From: Pyropia yezoensis
Lineage: Eukaryota; Rhodophyta; Bangiophyceae; Bangiales; Bangiaceae
Assembly (NCBI GenBank): GCA_009829735.1
Contig: CM020619.1
Coordinates: 33,024,283 to 33,088,282, forward strand
DNA: 64,000 bases
Direction: 5' to 3'
The notes beneath the pieces were generated by a model. It did no database searches, was not told where the DNA came from, and saw nothing but the letters and a program-made list of their open reading frames with translations. This document shows, piece after piece, positions 63,446 through 64,000 of this stretch. How positions within the stretch are numbered: position 1 is the first letter of the stretch; each line of letters begins with the position of its first letter. The translations under genes were made by a program, and so were the position numbers.

Positions 63446-64000
63446 CTCCCCACTGTTGGCGCACGCCGCACCCGCCTTGACCCAAACGCCCAAACCCCAA
63501 CCCCCAACCCCCCGACCACTCAACAGTGGTCGCCCACAGCGGATGCGGCCACACAACTACCCCCGGGAGAAGAGGGGCCAGTGGACTCTCTCGCACACGG
63601 ACGGCACGCGCGGCTGCAGTGAAGCGTCGTGACACGAGCACGACGATGCAACGACGGAGGAGGGGGGGGGAGGGGGGGCCTCGTCTACAGTGTGGTTGCG
63701 GTGCACCGCGCGCAACGGCGGGCAAACCGACATTGCGCGGGAGCCGCGGCCGAATCAGGCACCCGGCCCATCCGGTGACGCCCCACGTCGTCGGGGGCAA
63801 CGTGGCCAAAGCCGCGCGCTGCGGCGGGTCCTGGATGTCCGACGGCCGGGTGCATCCAGAGCAGAGCGCGGCATGGAGCCGTCCCCAATGGTTCGAAGCA
63901 AGGCACCACCAACAGCACGCACACGAGGCGGGGGGGGACCAAAACACCGAGGAGGCCAAAACACCCGCACCGCTTTCCCGTTTCCAGGATGAAATTCCTT
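63446..64000. other. 5' flank of the SNF2 gene, window edge
   Basis: No supported gene. Contains the upstream region of the SNF2 gene on the minus strand and a 15-base G-rich run near 63663. Open frames here are short and unrecognisable. Confidence 0.5.

Overview
The window looks like nuclear DNA of a GC-rich, intron-poor microbial eukaryote. Genes are large, mostly intact eukaryotic families: a BET bromodomain protein, SNF2 and Upf1-like helicases, a WD40-TPR protein, an AMPK/SnRK-like kinase, a DHHC acyltransferase, a CCT-domain protein and an INCENP. Each has 0 to about 4 introns. Codons are heavily GC-biased, and Ala, Gly and Pro runs interrupt conserved domains. The CCT-domain protein points to a photosynthetic lineage. 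Low intron density with extreme exon GC fits a bangiophyte red alga (Porphyra/Pyropia-like) better than a volvocine green alga, but this is inference from composition and gene content. A run of N (24032-24531) shows it is a draft scaffold.

Layout: 754-3114 (-) trypsin-like serine protease; 5401-7836 (-) orphan membrane protein, perhaps with extra 3' exons to about 4690; 10905-12689 (+) NOX/ferric-reductase-like flavocytochrome; 14536-15567 (+) doubtful Ala-rich membrane ORF; 16960-18645 (-) DHHC S-acyltransferase; 20476-23174 (-) INCENP-like protein with a C-terminal IN-box; 25800-28822 (+) protein kinase; 29996-31713 (-) bacterial-type nucleotide-sugar dehydrogenase; 32724 to about 36300 (-) WDTC1-like WD40-TPR protein; about 37380-42560 (-) IGHMBP2/SMUBP2-like helicase; 43646-46297 (-) BET protein; 49113-49763 (+) and 51932-52617 (-) weak spliced small-gene candidates; 53081-55231 (+) CCT-domain protein; 57032-58441 (+) TMEM198/DUF4203-like protein; 59174-63445 (-) SNF2 ATPase with a SUMO-interacting-motif-like stretch and a Cys/His cluster.

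The genes do not form an operon or an obvious pathway cluster. They are independently transcribed units, some divergent (the orphan membrane protein and NOX; INCENP and the kinase; 52617(-) and CCT) and some convergent (the kinase and the dehydrogenase; DUF4203 and SNF2). Several are nuclear or chromatin proteins (BET, SNF2, INCENP, helicase, CCT).

The most striking structural observation is that conserved reading frames in several genes switch register near long G/C homopolymers, each time by -1 in the clearest cases. Under-called homopolymers are the default explanation. I found no CRISPR array, phage, plasmid or convincing transposon, and no convincing tRNA or rRNA. I do not claim a wholly new system.
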